A DNA stretch of 64,000 nt from Aquabacterium sp. A7-Y (GCF_026153205.1 NZ_JAPFBW010000027.1:34617-98616), one strand, 5' to 3'; shown: positions 1 to 9,715, counted from the stretch's first letter. Numbers and translations: made by a program. The notes: generated by a model not told the origin, from the letters alone.

Positions 1-1510
1 CCGCCGGCGCACCGGTCAGCCTCAGTTCCCAGCCGTTCATGCTGATGGGCTGACCGGGCACGATGGGCAGGCTGGTGACGCCGCCGTCGGTGCTGTAGGT
101 GGTCGGCGACGGAAAGGTGATGGTGACGGCCGCACCCAGCGAGGGGTGGGCCTCCTTGGGGCTAAGGCTGCCAACGCCCATCGTGCCGCGGTTGCCGGTG
201 CCCACCACGCCGACCACCCGCGAGGCCGCCGCGATGTCGCGCGGATCGGTGCTGGCGATCTTCACGTCGATGGCGGCCAGCCGGGTCGGCTGCAGCAGGA
301 AGCGGTCGCCGGCATTGGCGCCGGCGCCGGGCACGAAGGTCAGGCCGTCGCGCTCGGTGCCCGGGGTGTAGGGCCAGCTGGCGCCGTCGCTCAGCCGGGT
401 CATCTGCCAGGCCGCGCCGTCGTAGCGCATCTCGTAGTCGCTCGCCTGCAGCGCGGTCGCGTCGGTGATGTTGAGCGTGGGCGAGGCGCTGCCGGTATTG
501 TTGGCATTGGGCAGCAGCCGCGAGCTGCCGGTCTCCAGCAGCGGCCCGCCGGCGCCGCCGAGCTGGTTGACACCCAAGGCCTGTTGCTCGTTGATGCGGG
601 TCGCCAGAACGGTCGCCATGCGGCCGACCTCGTTGAAGGCCGCCGTCAGGTCCTTGCGCTGGTAGCGCAGCATGCCGGCAATCGAGCCGCCACTGAGCGC
701 GTCCTCGGGGATGGGGCGCACGACACCCGCTTCCCTGATGCCCAGCGTGACGATGCTGCTGTCGAAGGCGTCGGGCGTCGCGTCGAGCTTGAGCGCGTCA
801 TTGCCGAGCACCAGGCGCTGACCGCCGCCGATGAACAGGCCGACGGTGCCGTCGTCGGCCGGGATCTGGGTCACGGCGACATATTTGCCCAGCTCGTTGA
901 TCAGTTGCTCGCGCTGGTCGAGCAGGTCGTTGGGCGCGTGGCCCAGGCCCTTGACGCGCGCCACCTGCTGGTTCAGGTCGGCGATGCGCTGGGCCAGCTC
1001 GTTGGCCGCCGTCACCTGGGTCTTGATGTCCTGCGTCACGCCGGTCTGCAGGCTGGCGAGCTGGCCGGCCACGGTGCGGAAGCGCGAAGCGAGCTCCTCG
1101 GTGTTGGACAGCACCACCTGGCGCGCCGAGGCGTCCGAGGGTGCGCTGGCGACGTCGGTGAAGGAGTTCAGCAGCTTGCCGGCCGAATAGCCGAGGCCGG
1201 CCTCGCCGAGCCTGAAGACATTCTCCAGCCGTTGCAGCTGCTCCAGCCGCGCGGCATCGGCCGACGCGGCGGCACCGGTGGTGGCGACCTCGGTGCTGAG
1301 GAACTCGTTGTGGGCCCGGCTGACCGTCGTCAGGTTGACGCCCTTGCCGAAAAATCCCGCGCCGGTGTACTGACCACCGGCGGTTTCCAGCTGCACCGTC
1401 TGGCGCGAATAGCCGGCGGTGTTCGCGTTGGAGATGTTGGCGGCGGTGGTGTTGAGCTGGGCCTGCGACGCGAACATCGCGCGAGTCCCGAGGCTGATCA
1501 GTCCGGACAT
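1..1510 (-). CDS. flgK: Flagellar hook-associated protein 1 FlgK (3' end outside window)
   Basis: First hook-filament junction protein, exported and assembled on the distal end of the hook before FlgL and the filament. About 500 N-terminal residues are present. They begin MSGLISLGTRAMFASQAQ and include the ANISNANTAGYSRQ segment, the classic FlgK N-terminal D0 helix and motif. The gene runs off the left edge, so the C-terminal coiled domain and flgL (normally next) are not visible. The start is 10 bases downstream of flgJ and has a GAGGAG ribosome binding site. It is the last visible gene of the flgB-K operon. No internal stop is seen. Confidence 0.96.
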   Translation of the reverse strand, partial: MSGLISLGTRAMFASQAQLNTTAANISNANTAGYSRQTVQLETAGGQYTGAGFFGKGVNLTTVSRAHNEFLSTEVATTGAAASADAARLEQLQRLENVFRLGEAGLGYSAGKLLNSFTDVASAPSDASARQVVLSNTEELASRFRTVAGQLASLQTGVTQDIKTQVTAANELAQRIADLNQQVARVKGLGHAPNDLLDQREQLINELGKYVAVTQIPADDGTVGLFIGGGQRLVLGNDALKLDATPDAFDSSIVTLGIREAGVVRPIPEDALSGGSIAGMLRYQRKDLTAAFNEVGRMATVLATRINEQQALGVNQLGGAGGPLLETGSSRLLPNANNTGSASPTLNITDATALQASDYEMRYDGAAWQMTRLSDGASWPYTPGTERDGLTFVPGAGANAGDRFLLQPTRLAAIDVKIASTDPRDIAAASRVVGVVGTGNRGTMGVGSLSPKEAHPSLGAAVTITFPSPTTYSTDGGVTSLPIVPGQPISMNGWELRLTGAPA

Positions 1511-1520
1511 CGCTCGCTCC

Positions 1521-2402
1521 TCAGGTCGCTGCGCGCTGCAGGCGCAGCGTCGTGTTGATGATGCGCGTCAGCTTGTCCGCGTACGCCGGGTCGGTGGCGT
1601 AGCCGGCCTTCTGCAGGCCTTGCGCGAAGCCTTGTGCCGTCTGGCCTTCACGCATCACGCCGGCATAGCGGTCGTTGTTCTTGAGCAGCCGGGCGTAGTC
1701 GCGGAAGGCGTCCTCGGCCGTGTCGTAGGCGCGGAACTTGGCGACCACCTTGCGCGGCTGGCCGTTGACGTATTCGGTGGTCGTGACCTCGGCGACCTTG
1801 CCCTTCCAGCTGCCGGTGGCCTTGATGCCGAACAGGTTGTGCGAGGGGCTGCCGTCGGCCATGCGGATGTCGCGCCTGCCCCAGCCCGACTCGTGCGCGG
1901 CCTGGGCCAGCACGAACTCGGCCGGGATGCCGGTCTCCTGCGAAGCGGCCTGGGCGGCGTTCCAGTTCTCGCGCAGGAAGTCGCCCTGGGCGCCGCTGGC
2001 CTTGGGGATGGCGACCGACTTGGGCAGGCCCTGCAGCGCGGCGGGCAGCCGCCGCTGGGTCACCTCGGCGCTGGTGGTGGCTTCGGGGCCGCCCATGTGG
2101 CGCGAGAGCTGGCGCGCGATCACGTCGGCCAGCCCGCCGGGCAGGCCGCTCATCTTCGTCGCGTACTGCGTGTCCAGCATCTCGGTGCCCATGTCCGAGC
2201 CTTCGTTGTCCAGCATGCCCGACTTCATCGTCGAGTCGCGCATGGTTTTCATCAACTGCTGCATGAAAACCGCCTCGAACTGCTTGGCGGCTTCCTTGAT
2301 CGCCGCCTTGGGGTCCTTGGACGAGACGCTCTTCAGCGCGTCCAGCGAGCGGCTGTCGCTCGCCAGGCCCTGGGTCGGCACACGGACGGAATCGACGGAC
2401 AT
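1521..2402 (-). CDS. flgJ: Flagellar rod-capping / peptidoglycan hydrolase FlgJ
   Basis: A 293-residue bifunctional FlgJ. Residues about 30-100 are the rod-binding (cap) domain, with QFEAVFMQQLMKTMR typical of the family. Residues about 140-290 are a glucosaminidase/lysozyme-like (GH73) domain that opens the peptidoglycan for the rod. The expected catalytic glutamate is E171 in QAAHESGWGRR. The two-domain form is usual in beta- and gammaproteobacteria. It follows flgI by one base and precedes flgK by 10 bases, so all three are probably cotranscribed. Acts in the periplasm. Confidence 0.97.
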   Translation of the reverse strand: MSVDSVRVPTQGLASDSRSLDALKSVSSKDPKAAIKEAAKQFEAVFMQQLMKTMRDSTMKSGMLDNEGSDMGTEMLDTQYATKMSGLPGGLADVIARQLSRHMGGPEATTSAEVTQRRLPAALQGLPKSVAIPKASGAQGDFLRENWNAAQAASQETGIPAEFVLAQAAHESGWGRRDIRMADGSPSHNLFGIKATGSWKGKVAEVTTTEYVNGQPRKVVAKFRAYDTAEDAFRDYARLLKNNDRYAGVMREGQTAQGFAQGLQKAGYATDPAYADKLTRIINTTLRLQRAAT

Positions 2403-2403
2403 G

Positions 2404-3516
2404 TCAGATGACCTCGAGTTCGGCCTGCAGCGCGCCGGCGGCCTTCATGGCCTGCAGGATGGCCAGCAGGTCCTGGGGGGTCGCGCCCAGCGAATTGAGC
2501 GCCTTGACCACGTCGGTGAGCTTGGTGCCGGCGGGCATGCTGACCAGCGAGCCTGCGCCCTGGCTGACCTGGATGTCGGCCTTCTCGCCGACCACCGTCT
2601 GGCCGCCGCTGAGCGGCCCCGGCTGGCTGACCACCGGGGTGGAGCTGATGCTGACCGAGAGGTTGCCGTGCGCCACCGCACAAGCACCCAGGGTGACCGC
2701 CTGGTTCATCACGATGGAGCCGGTGCGGGCGTTCAGTACCACCTTGGCCGAGGGGATCGCGACGTCGATCGGCAGGTTCTCGATGTCGGCCAGGAAGGCG
2801 ACCCGCTCGCCGGCGGCCAGCGGCATGCGGACCCGCACCACGCGGCCGTCGAGCGCCTCCGCGGCGCCGGGGCCCTTGGCGCGGTTGATCGCGTCGGCGA
2901 CCTGCCGGGCGGTGTTGAAGTCGGCGGCGTTGAGGTCGAGCTGCAGGAACTCGCCCTGGTGCAGCGAGGTGGCGACCGCGCGTTCGACCGAGGCGCCGCC
3001 CGGGATGCGGCCGGCGCTCAGGTGGTTGATCTGGACCTTGGAGCCGCCGGCGGCCGCGCCGGCGCCGCCGACGATCACATTGCCCTGGGCCAGCGCGTAG
3101 ATCTGGCCGTCGGCGCCCTTGAGCGGCGTGGCGATCAGCGTGCCGCCACGCAGCGACTTGGCATTGCCCATCGACGAGACGTTGATGTCGATGGCCTGGC
3201 CGGGCTGGGCGAAGGCGGGCAGCTGGGCCGTCACCATCACCGCGGCGACGTTCTTGAGCTGCATGTTGGTGCCGGGCGGCACCGTCACGCCCATCTGCTG
3301 CAGCATCGCCAGCGTGCTCTGGGCGGTGAAGGGCGTCTGGGTGGTCTGGTCACCGGTGCCGTCGAGGCCCACCACCAGGCCGTAGCCGATCAGCTGGTTG
3401 CTGCGCACGCCCTGCACCGCGGCGACTTCCTTGATGCGCAGCGCCTCGGCCGACATCGGCAGCGCGAGCATCGCGGCGCCCGCGGCGCTCACCAGAAATT
3501 TGAGGATCGTGTTCAT
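2404..3516 (-). CDS. flgI: Flagellar P-ring protein FlgI
   Basis: Structural protein of the periplasmic P ring, which acts as the bushing for the rod in the peptidoglycan layer. It is 370 residues, the usual length. It starts MNTILKFLVS with a Sec signal peptide probably cut after SAEA (about residue 25), consistent with Sec rather than type III export. The mature start LRIKEVAAVQGVRSNQLIGY is highly characteristic of FlgI. It needs the FlgA chaperone, encoded divergently at 8949. Forty bases separate it from flgH. Confidence 0.98.
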   Translation of the reverse strand: MNTILKFLVSAAGAAMLALPMSAEALRIKEVAAVQGVRSNQLIGYGLVVGLDGTGDQTTQTPFTAQSTLAMLQQMGVTVPPGTNMQLKNVAAVMVTAQLPAFAQPGQAIDINVSSMGNAKSLRGGTLIATPLKGADGQIYALAQGNVIVGGAGAAAGGSKVQINHLSAGRIPGGASVERAVATSLHQGEFLQLDLNAADFNTARQVADAINRAKGPGAAEALDGRVVRVRMPLAAGERVAFLADIENLPIDVAIPSAKVVLNARTGSIVMNQAVTLGACAVAHGNLSVSISSTPVVSQPGPLSGGQTVVGEKADIQVSQGAGSLVSMPAGTKLTDVVKALNSLGATPQDLLAILQAMKAAGALQAELEVI

Positions 3517-3556
3517 CGGCCATCTTCCCGCTTACTTGAGGGAAGTTTGGCCGACC

Positions 3557-4243
3557 TTACAGTGGCAGAACGTTCAAAAAGAACCGTCCCAGCCAGCCAA
3601 TTCCCTGCGCTTCGGCCTGCTGGCCCCGGCCCTTGTACTGGAGACGGGCGTCGGCGATCTGCGAGGAGGCCACGCTGTTGCCGGACTGGATCGCACGCGG
3701 GTCGATGCGCCCCGAGAAGCGCATGATCTCGACGTTCTTGTTCAGGCCGATCTGCTTCTCGCCGGCGATCACCAGGTGGCCGTTGGGCAGCACCTCGATC
3801 ACGGTGGCGGTGATGGTGCCCGTGAAATTGTTGGTGCTTTCGGTGCCGCCCTTGCCGGCGAAGGTGTTGCTGCCGCTGGCGTCGGCGCTGGCGCGGTTGA
3901 AGGAATTGGGGCTCAGGAAGGGCAAGGCGGTGATGCCGGCCTCGACGCTGCCCTGCTTGTCCACCGTGGTGGAGGACTTCTGGCTGGCCTGCACCCGCTC
4001 CACGATGTTGACCGTGATGCTGTCGCCCACCACGCGGGCGCGGTGGTCCTCGAACAGCGGACGGTAGCCGGCGGCCTGGAAGATCGAGCCGTTGGCGGGC
4101 GCGGGCGCGGCGGCGACCGCCACCGGCGCGGGCCGCGCGGTGGTCGGCTGGACCACCTCGACCTTGGGATCCATGCTGGCGCAGCCGGTCGCCAGCACGG
4201 CAACGGCCAGGGCGGCAGGGCGGAGGGCGGTGTACATCTTCAT
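3557..4243 (-). CDS. flgH: Flagellar L-ring lipoprotein FlgH
   Basis: Outer-membrane L-ring subunit, 228 residues. The start MKMYTALRPA is followed by a lipobox LATGC with the lipidated Cys at position 21, as expected for FlgH. The C-terminal half contains the conserved run ending in GWLGRFFLNVLPL. The same reading frame stays open upstream through flgG as a high-GC artefact. The ATG at 4243 was chosen for the signal peptide and for the 8-base gap after the flgG stop. A second in-frame ATG lies two codons downstream. Confidence 0.96.
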   Translation of the reverse strand: MKMYTALRPAALAVAVLATGCASMDPKVEVVQPTTARPAPVAVAAAPAPANGSIFQAAGYRPLFEDHRARVVGDSITVNIVERVQASQKSSTTVDKQGSVEAGITALPFLSPNSFNRASADASGSNTFAGKGGTESTNNFTGTITATVIEVLPNGHLVIAGEKQIGLNKNVEIMRFSGRIDPRAIQSGNSVASSQIADARLQYKGRGQQAEAQGIGWLGRFFLNVLPL

Positions 4244-4251
4244 CACCTGCT

Positions 4252-5034
4252 TCACAGCTGCGTCAGGCGCTGCAACATCTGGTCCGAGGTCTGGATGGCC
4301 TTGGAGTTGAGCTCGTAGGCGCGCTGGGTCTGGATCATGCCGACCAGCTCCTCGACCACATTGACGTTGGAGGTCTCCAGGAAACCCTGCTGCAGCGTGC
4401 CCAGGCCGTCCATGCTGGGTGCGCCGGCCTGCGGGTTGCCCGAGGCGGCGGTCTCGACAAAAACGTTCTGGCCGCGCGGCTCCAGGCCGCCCGGGTTGAC
4501 GAAGCTGGCCAGCTGCAGGTTGCCCAGCACGACCGGCTGGGCCGAGCCCTGCACGGTGGCGCTGACGGTGCCGTCCGGGGCCACCGTGATGGTCTGCGTG
4601 TTGGGCGGGATGGTGATGCCCGGCGCGACCGCGTAGCCGTTGTTGGTGACCAGCTGGCCGTTGGCGTCGGTCTTGAAGGAGCCGTCGCGGCTGTAGCCGG
4701 TGGTGCCGTCGGGCAGCTGGACCTGGAAGAAGCCATTGCCGTTGATCGCCACGTCCAGCGGATTGCCCGACTGCTGCAGGTTGCCCTGCGTGAAGCTGCG
4801 GGCGGTGGCGACCGCGCGGGTGCCGAGGCCGACCTGCAGGCCGGTGGGCAGCGTGGTCTGCTCGCTGGAGTTGGCCCCGCTCTGGCGCAGGTTCTGGTAC
4901 ATCAGGTCCTCGAACTGGGCCGAGGCGCGTTTGTAGCCGGTGGTCGCGACGTTGGCGAGATTGTGCGAGGTATGGTCCAGCTGGACCTGCTGGGCTTCCA
5001 TGCCGGTCTTGGAGATCCACAGGGAACGCATCAT
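4252..5034 (-). CDS. flgG: Flagellar distal rod protein FlgG
   Basis: Distal rod subunit, 260 residues as in other proteobacteria. It begins [16 protein letters not shown] and carries the rod/hook-family N-terminal motif [13 protein letters not shown]. At the C-terminus [20 protein letters not shown] is the matching D0 helix. It lies between flgF (23 bases upstream) and flgH (8 bases downstream). Exported by the flagellar type III system. Confidence 0.98.
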   Translation of the reverse strand: MMRSLWISKTGMEAQQVQLDHTSHNLANVATTGYKRASAQFEDLMYQNLRQSGANSSEQTTLPTGLQVGLGTRAVATARSFTQGNLQQSGNPLDVAINGNGFFQVQLPDGTTGYSRDGSFKTDANGQLVTNNGYAVAPGITIPPNTQTITVAPDGTVSATVQGSAQPVVLGNLQLASFVNPGGLEPRGQNVFVETAASGNPQAGAPSMDGLGTLQQGFLETSNVNVVEELVGMIQTQRAYELNSKAIQTSDQMLQRLTQL

Positions 5035-5057
5035 GTCGGGTACCTCTTAACTTCCAA

Positions 5058-5792
5058 TCAGCCGCCGGTGGCCGAGAGCAGCTTGGCGGCTGCCTGCTCG
5101 TCGCGCTCGGCGGTCTGCAACATCTTCATCTGGGCCTCGAACTGCCGCGCCGCGGCGATCATCGAAACCATGGTTTCGACCGCGCTGACGTTGGAGCCCT
5201 CCAGGGCCCCGTCCTGCAGCCGGGCGTTGGGGTCGGCCGGCAGCGGGTCGCCTTCGGCGCTGCGGAACAGTGCATCGGCGCCGCGTTGCAGCGGCGCCTC
5301 GGGCGTCACCATCTTGAGGCGGCCCAGCGGCGTGAGCGGGCCATTGCCCACCTTGGCGCCCACCGTGCCGTCGGGCGCGATCGACACCTGGGCGTTCTGC
5401 GGCACCTGGATCGGGCCGCCGTCGCCGAGGGCCGGCAGGCCGTTGTGCGTCATCAGCGTGCCGTCGGCGCTCACCGTCAGCGCGCCGTTGCGGGTGTAGG
5501 CCTCGGTGCCGTCCAGGGCCTGCACCGCGAGCCAGGCATTGCCTTGCATCGCGACGTCCAGCGGCCGGCCGGTGTTCTGCTGGCTGCCCGGCGCAGCGTC
5601 GTAGCCGGTGGTGGTCTCCAGTGCGTAGACCCGGGTGCTGGCGCCGTCGCCGCGCACCGGCACGGCCCGGAAGGCCTGCAGTTCGGCGCGGAAGCCGGTG
5701 GTGGACACGTTGGCCAGGTTGTTGGCCAGCGTCTCCTGCCTCTGCATCGTGGCCTTGGCCCCCGACATCGAGAGATAGATCATCCGGTCCAT
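5058..5792 (-). CDS. flgF: Flagellar proximal rod protein FlgF
   Basis: Proximal rod subunit, 244 residues. The N-terminal MDRMIYLSMSGAKATMQRQE and the NNLANVSTTGFR motif identify it as FlgF. The C-terminal SNVSAVETMVSMIAAARQFE segment forms the paired D0 helix. It sits between flgE and flgG in the canonical gene order. Confidence 0.97.
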   Translation of the reverse strand: MDRMIYLSMSGAKATMQRQETLANNLANVSTTGFRAELQAFRAVPVRGDGASTRVYALETTTGYDAAPGSQQNTGRPLDVAMQGNAWLAVQALDGTEAYTRNGALTVSADGTLMTHNGLPALGDGGPIQVPQNAQVSIAPDGTVGAKVGNGPLTPLGRLKMVTPEAPLQRGADALFRSAEGDPLPADPNARLQDGALEGSNVSAVETMVSMIAAARQFEAQMKMLQTAERDEQAAAKLLSATGG

Positions 5793-5826
5793 CGTGTCTC
5801 CTCAGGTCTCGCGGTCGCGTGCGGCA

Positions 5827-7176
5827 TCAGCGCAGGCTGACCAGCGTCTGCAGCACCTGGTCCTGCGTCTTGATGGTCTGTGCATTGGCCTGGTAGGAGC
5901 GCTGGGCGGTGATCATGTTGACCAGCTCGGCCGTGAGGTCGACGTTGGACTCCTCCAGGGCGCCGGCCTGCAGCACACCCATGCTGCCCGAACCCGGCAC
6001 GCTGAGCGTGGGGTCGCCCGAGGCGTAGGTGGCCGCCCAGGCGTTGCCGCCCAGCGGCTGCAGGCCTTGCGCATTGCGGAAGGTCGCCAGCTCGAGCTGC
6101 GCCGCCGGCTTGGACTGGCCGTTGGAGAAGCGCGCCATCACGATGCCGCTGTCGTCGATGGTCACGCCCACCAGCGCGCCGGCGGCGTAGCCGTTCTGCG
6201 TCAGGTTGGTGACGCCGAAGGCGGTGCCGTACTGGGTCGAGCTGCGCATGTCCAAGGTCAGGCCCGGGATCTCCAGAGTGGTGCTGCCGTCGGCCTTGGT
6301 GGTCGCGGGCACGGTCAGCGGGATCATGCCGTTGCCGGAGGTGCCGCCGCCGTTCATGAAGTACTGGATCGAGCCGGCCGGCGCCACCGGGTTGCCGCCG
6401 CTGTCGGGTGGGAAGGAGATGGTCGCGATGGGCTGCGGCGTCGTCGCGTCGCCGACCAGCGTGTTGCCGTTGGCGGTCGCGAAGACGTTCCAGGCGTCCG
6501 CCGCCGACTTCTGGAAGTAATAGGTCAGCGCAACGTCCTGGCCCTTGGCGTCGTAGACGGTCACCGAGGTGGCGTTGTTGTAGGTCAGCGGATCGGTGAA
6601 GTTGATGCTGCCCAGCACCGGGGCGGTGACACCGGCACGCGAGTCCAGGTTGAACTCGAGGTTGATGTTGTTGGTGGCCTGCGGGTCGATGCCGGCGGTC
6701 GGCAGCTGCAGCGGCCGGGCCTGCTGCGGCGCGATCAGGCCGTTGTTGTCGGCCATGTAGCCCAGCAGGGCCTGGTTCTGGTTGTTGACGATGTAGCCGG
6801 CGCGGTCCAGCTTGAACTGGCCGTTGCGCGAGTACATCGGAGGGCTGGCGACGGTGGGCGGCGCGGTCGGCGGGGCGTTGGGGTCGCGGTAGATGTCGGC
6901 CACCTGGAAGAAGCCGGCGCCGTTGATCGCCAGATCGAGCGAGTTTTCCGTGGTGGTGATGTTGCCCTGCGTGAACTGCTGCGCCACCGAGGCCAGGTTC
7001 ACGCCGATGCCGATGCTGTTGGCGCCCGCGCCGTTCATCGCGCTGGCGTACATGTCGGCGAATTCCGCCCGCGCCGACTTGGCGCCGTAGGTGCCCGCAT
7101 TGGCGACGTTGTTGCCGATGACGTCGAGGTTTTTGCTCGACGCGTTCAGGCCGGAGAGACCCTGTTGAAAGCCCAT
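5827..7176 (-). CDS. flgE: Flagellar hook protein FlgE
   Basis: Hook subunit, 449 residues, forming the universal joint whose length is gauged by FliK (49949). MGFQQGLSGLNASSKNLDVI with NNVANAGTYGAK is the standard FlgE N-terminus. The C-terminus has SNVDLTAELVNMITAQRSYQ. The frame is open upstream of the chosen ATG, but those residues do not resemble the family, so translation is placed at 7176. It is 37 bases downstream of flgD. Confidence 0.97.
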   Translation of the reverse strand: MGFQQGLSGLNASSKNLDVIGNNVANAGTYGAKSARAEFADMYASAMNGAGANSIGIGVNLASVAQQFTQGNITTTENSLDLAINGAGFFQVADIYRDPNAPPTAPPTVASPPMYSRNGQFKLDRAGYIVNNQNQALLGYMADNNGLIAPQQARPLQLPTAGIDPQATNNINLEFNLDSRAGVTAPVLGSINFTDPLTYNNATSVTVYDAKGQDVALTYYFQKSAADAWNVFATANGNTLVGDATTPQPIATISFPPDSGGNPVAPAGSIQYFMNGGGTSGNGMIPLTVPATTKADGSTTLEIPGLTLDMRSSTQYGTAFGVTNLTQNGYAAGALVGVTIDDSGIVMARFSNGQSKPAAQLELATFRNAQGLQPLGGNAWAATYASGDPTLSVPGSGSMGVLQAGALEESNVDLTAELVNMITAQRSYQANAQTIKTQDQVLQTLVSLR

Positions 7177-7213
7177 GGTGGTGTTCCTTGTCTGGACGGA
7201 TGCGGGGACGGAA

Positions 7214-7870
7214 TCAGTGGCTGACGACGCCGGCGACCTTGCCGTAGGCCACCGTCGTGCCATTCGTGAGGTCGAGCTCGACCCCTTGCGCGGTGGTGCT
7301 CACCGCGCCGACGGTCTCGCGGCTGTAGGAGGTGGCGGGCACGGCGCTGCCGCCGGAGCTGGCGCTGACCTTGAAACGGACCGCGGTCTGGTCGGTGCCG
7401 TCCTCGGGCGCCCACAGGAAGTGGTGCCGGCCGGCGTTCATCGCGCCCAGTTCTACCGTGTCGATCACCTGGCCGGCGGCGTCGGTGACCTCCACCGTCA
7501 CGCGGCTGGCCTTGCCCGCGAGCTCGAAGGCGGCGCGGCCCTCGTCGTCGGCGATCGCCATCGTGTTGCCCTCGATCAAGACGTCGCGGCCGATCAGCGA
7601 GGCGGCCTGCATGGCCTGGCCTTGCGTGAAGGAGGCGCCCATGGTGGCGAGGCTGCTGTTGAGCTTCTCGATGCCGCTGACGGTCTGGATCTGCGCCATC
7701 TGGCTGGTCACCTGGGCGTTGTCCATCGGGTTCAGCGGGTCCTGGTTCTGCATCTGCGTGACCAGCAGCTTGAGAAAACGGTCCTGCGCCGAGGGGTCCT
7801 GGGCCGGCGTGCTCGTGCTGCCGTAGAGGCTGTTCGCGTTGGTGGTCGTGTTGCTGACGGAGCTGGTCAT
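7214..7870 (-). CDS. flgD: Flagellar hook assembly scaffold FlgD
   Basis: Hook-cap protein that guides FlgE polymerisation and is discarded when the hook is complete. It is 218 residues. The conserved FlgD segment FLKLLVTQMQNQDPLNPMDN is near residues 32-51, followed by the FlgD Tudor-like/Ig-like C-terminal region. It lies between flgC (22 bases) and flgE. Confidence 0.96.
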   Translation of the reverse strand: MTSSVSNTTTNANSLYGSTSTPAQDPSAQDRFLKLLVTQMQNQDPLNPMDNAQVTSQMAQIQTVSGIEKLNSSLATMGASFTQGQAMQAASLIGRDVLIEGNTMAIADDEGRAAFELAGKASRVTVEVTDAAGQVIDTVELGAMNAGRHHFLWAPEDGTDQTAVRFKVSASSGGSAVPATSYSRETVGAVSTTAQGVELDLTNGTTVAYGKVAGVVSH

Positions 7871-7892
7871 GGCGGCCTACTTCTGCAAAGGA

Positions 7893-8297
7893 TTACTGGC
7901 CCAGCTGCAGCGTCTTCTGCAGCAGCGACTTGGCCGTGTTCATGACTTCGACGTTGTTCTGGTAGGAGCGCGAGGCCGAGATCATGTTGACCATCTCTTC
8001 CACCGCATTGACGTTGCTGTAGGTCACATACCCCTGGGCATCGGCTTGCGGGTGCTTGGGATCGTGCACGCGGCGCCCGGGGGTCTGGTCCTCGGTCACC
8101 TGGTTGACCTTGACGCCGGCCGCGCCGGTCTCGCCCATCAGCACCGTCTGGAACACCACCTGGCGCGCCTTGTAGGCCTGGCCGTCGGGGCCGGCCACCG
8201 TGTCGGCGTTGGCAAGGTTGCTGGCCACCACGTTGAGCCGCTGCGACTGCGAGCTGACCGCGCTGCCGGAAATATTGAAGACCTTGAACATCGACAT
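7893..8297 (-). CDS. flgC: Flagellar basal-body rod protein FlgC
   Basis: Proximal rod subunit, 134 residues. MSMFKVFNISGSAVSSQSQRL and VVASNLANADTV at the N-terminus, and VNAVEEMVNMISASRSYQNN at the C-terminus, are diagnostic. It is 32 bases downstream of flgB. Confidence 0.97.
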   Translation of the reverse strand: MSMFKVFNISGSAVSSQSQRLNVVASNLANADTVAGPDGQAYKARQVVFQTVLMGETGAAGVKVNQVTEDQTPGRRVHDPKHPQADAQGYVTYSNVNAVEEMVNMISASRSYQNNVEVMNTAKSLLQKTLQLGQ

Positions 8298-8329
8298 GGC
8301 GACTTCCTTCTAGGGGCCGGGTCGCGGCC

Positions 8330-8752
8330 TCACTGGCCGGTGATGGCGGACAACATGGTTTTCACGCTGCCGTTGATGAAGCGCAGCGTCGCTTCGTAGC
8401 GCACCGAGTTGTCGGCGAAGTTGGCGCGCTCGCGGTCCATGTCGACGGTGTTGCTGTCGAGATTGGTCTGCGAAGCCAGCGCGTAGTTCAGCTCCACCGG
8501 GGCACGGCCGTTGACGGTATTGCCGATGTGCCCGGCCGAGGTGGTGGCCACCACCTTCGCGCTGGCGACCGCGCCGCCCGCGCTTTGCGCCCGGGTGGCC
8601 GCCTGCAGCTGCTTGGCGAAATCCATGTCCCGCGCGACATAGCCCGGCGTATCCGCATTGGCGATGTTGCTCGCGATCAGACGCTGCCGCTCGGAGCGCA
8701 GCACCAGGGCTTCGGCCTGGAAGTTGAGCGTGCTGGTGAGTCGGTCGAGCAT
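8330..8752 (-). CDS. flgB: Flagellar basal-body rod protein FlgB
   Basis: First gene of the flgBCDEFGHIJK operon. It encodes a 140-residue proximal rod protein. It starts MLDRLTSTLNFQAEALVLRS and has ASNIANADTPGYVARDMDF. The ATG at 8752 has AAGGGG six bases upstream. The open frame continues upstream without family similarity. The 196-base space to the divergent flgA must hold the operon promoters. FlhDC activation is expected from other Burkholderiales, but I could not identify a convincing FlhDC box. Confidence 0.96.
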   Translation of the reverse strand: MLDRLTSTLNFQAEALVLRSERQRLIASNIANADTPGYVARDMDFAKQLQAATRAQSAGGAVASAKVVATTSAGHIGNTVNGRAPVELNYALASQTNLDSNTVDMDRERANFADNSVRYEATLRFINGSVKTMLSAITGQ

Positions 8753-8948
8753 GGGGACCCCTTGTAGTGCTTGCCGGCCTGCCGCTGTCCTGCGACTTCG
8801 GGGCGCGGCTGTCGATGTGAGGCATTGTCTGGATCCGCCCGAAGAACATGAGCCCGAATAGCAGGCAAAAAGCGATTCAATTCGCCGCCTGGCGCAGCCG
8901 GCACCTTCTCTACAGTGACGATCCGTCACACGCTGTTGCTCCCACTGC

Positions 8949-9692
8949 ATGGAACCCTCCGCCTTCCGTACCGCCTGCCGCCTCGGCCTCGTGCCGGCGC
9001 TGCTGGGCGCGGCACTGGCGGGGGCCCGGGCAGACGAGGGAGCAAGGGATATCGGGGCCGCGCTGCGCGAGTTGGCGCAAGCTCATGCCCGAGAAAAGAC
9101 AACGGCCGCAGCGGGATCTCCCGCGCCGCGTTTCACCCGAGTCGAGGTGAACGTGGGCGAGCTGGACAGCCGGCTCAAGCTGGCTCCCTGCACCCGCATG
9201 GAGCCCTATCTGCCGGCTGGCCTCAGGCCCTGGGGCCGCACCCGCATCGGGGTGCGCTGCCTGGAGGGGCCGACGCGCTGGAACGTGTTCCTGCCGGTAA
9301 CGGTGCGCGTCTTCGCCGAGGCCTGGGTGGCCCGCAGCCCGCTGGCGGCGGGCGCCATCCTCCAGCCCGACGACCTGCAGCGGGGCGAAGCCGACCTCGC
9401 CGCGTCCTTGTCCCCGACGGTGACCGATGCGGCTGCCGTCGTCGGCCGTGCCCTGGCCCGCCCCCTGAATGAGGGGGAGGCCCTCAAGCTCAGCGATTTA
9501 CGGCCGAAACTCTGGTTTGCCCCCGGAGACACCGTGAAGGTGGTGGCTATCGGCGCCGGCTTCACGGTACATGGTGAAGGCCGCGCGATGTCACCCGGTC
9601 TCGAGGGCCAGCCCGTTCGCATCCGCACTGACAGCGGCCGTATCATCACGGGCTTTGCGAGCGCCGAGCGCACGGTCGAGGTCCCCCTGTGA
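8949..9692 (+). CDS. flgA: P-ring assembly chaperone FlgA
   Basis: Periplasmic chaperone for FlgI polymerisation, 247 residues. A Sec signal peptide covers about residues 1-28, ending near AGARADEG. The C-terminal half is the SAF-domain region found in FlgA, with LAAGAILQPDDLQRGEADLA and a C-terminal VRIRTDSGRIITG. It is divergent from flgB and followed by flgMN, the usual arrangement. Confidence 0.94.
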   Translation: MEPSAFRTACRLGLVPALLGAALAGARADEGARDIGAALRELAQAHAREKTTAAAGSPAPRFTRVEVNVGELDSRLKLAPCTRMEPYLPAGLRPWGRTRIGVRCLEGPTRWNVFLPVTVRVFAEAWVARSPLAAGAILQPDDLQRGEADLAASLSPTVTDAAAVVGRALARPLNEGEALKLSDLRPKLWFAPGDTVKVVAIGAGFTVHGEGRAMSPGLEGQPVRIRTDSGRIITGFASAERTVEVPL

Positions 9693-9715
9693 CAGAAAAA
9701 AATCAGGGTCAGGCC

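Noticed and set aside
1738..3726. 662-codon plus-strand open frame over flgJ/flgI
   Set aside because: Antisense to two clear flagellar genes; Arg/Gly/Ala-rich translation typical of shadow frames in high-GC DNA.
3557..5020. 487-codon minus frame covering flgH and most of flgG
   Set aside because: Only the last 228 codons are FlgH; the upstream part is out of frame with flgG and has no lipoprotein signal.
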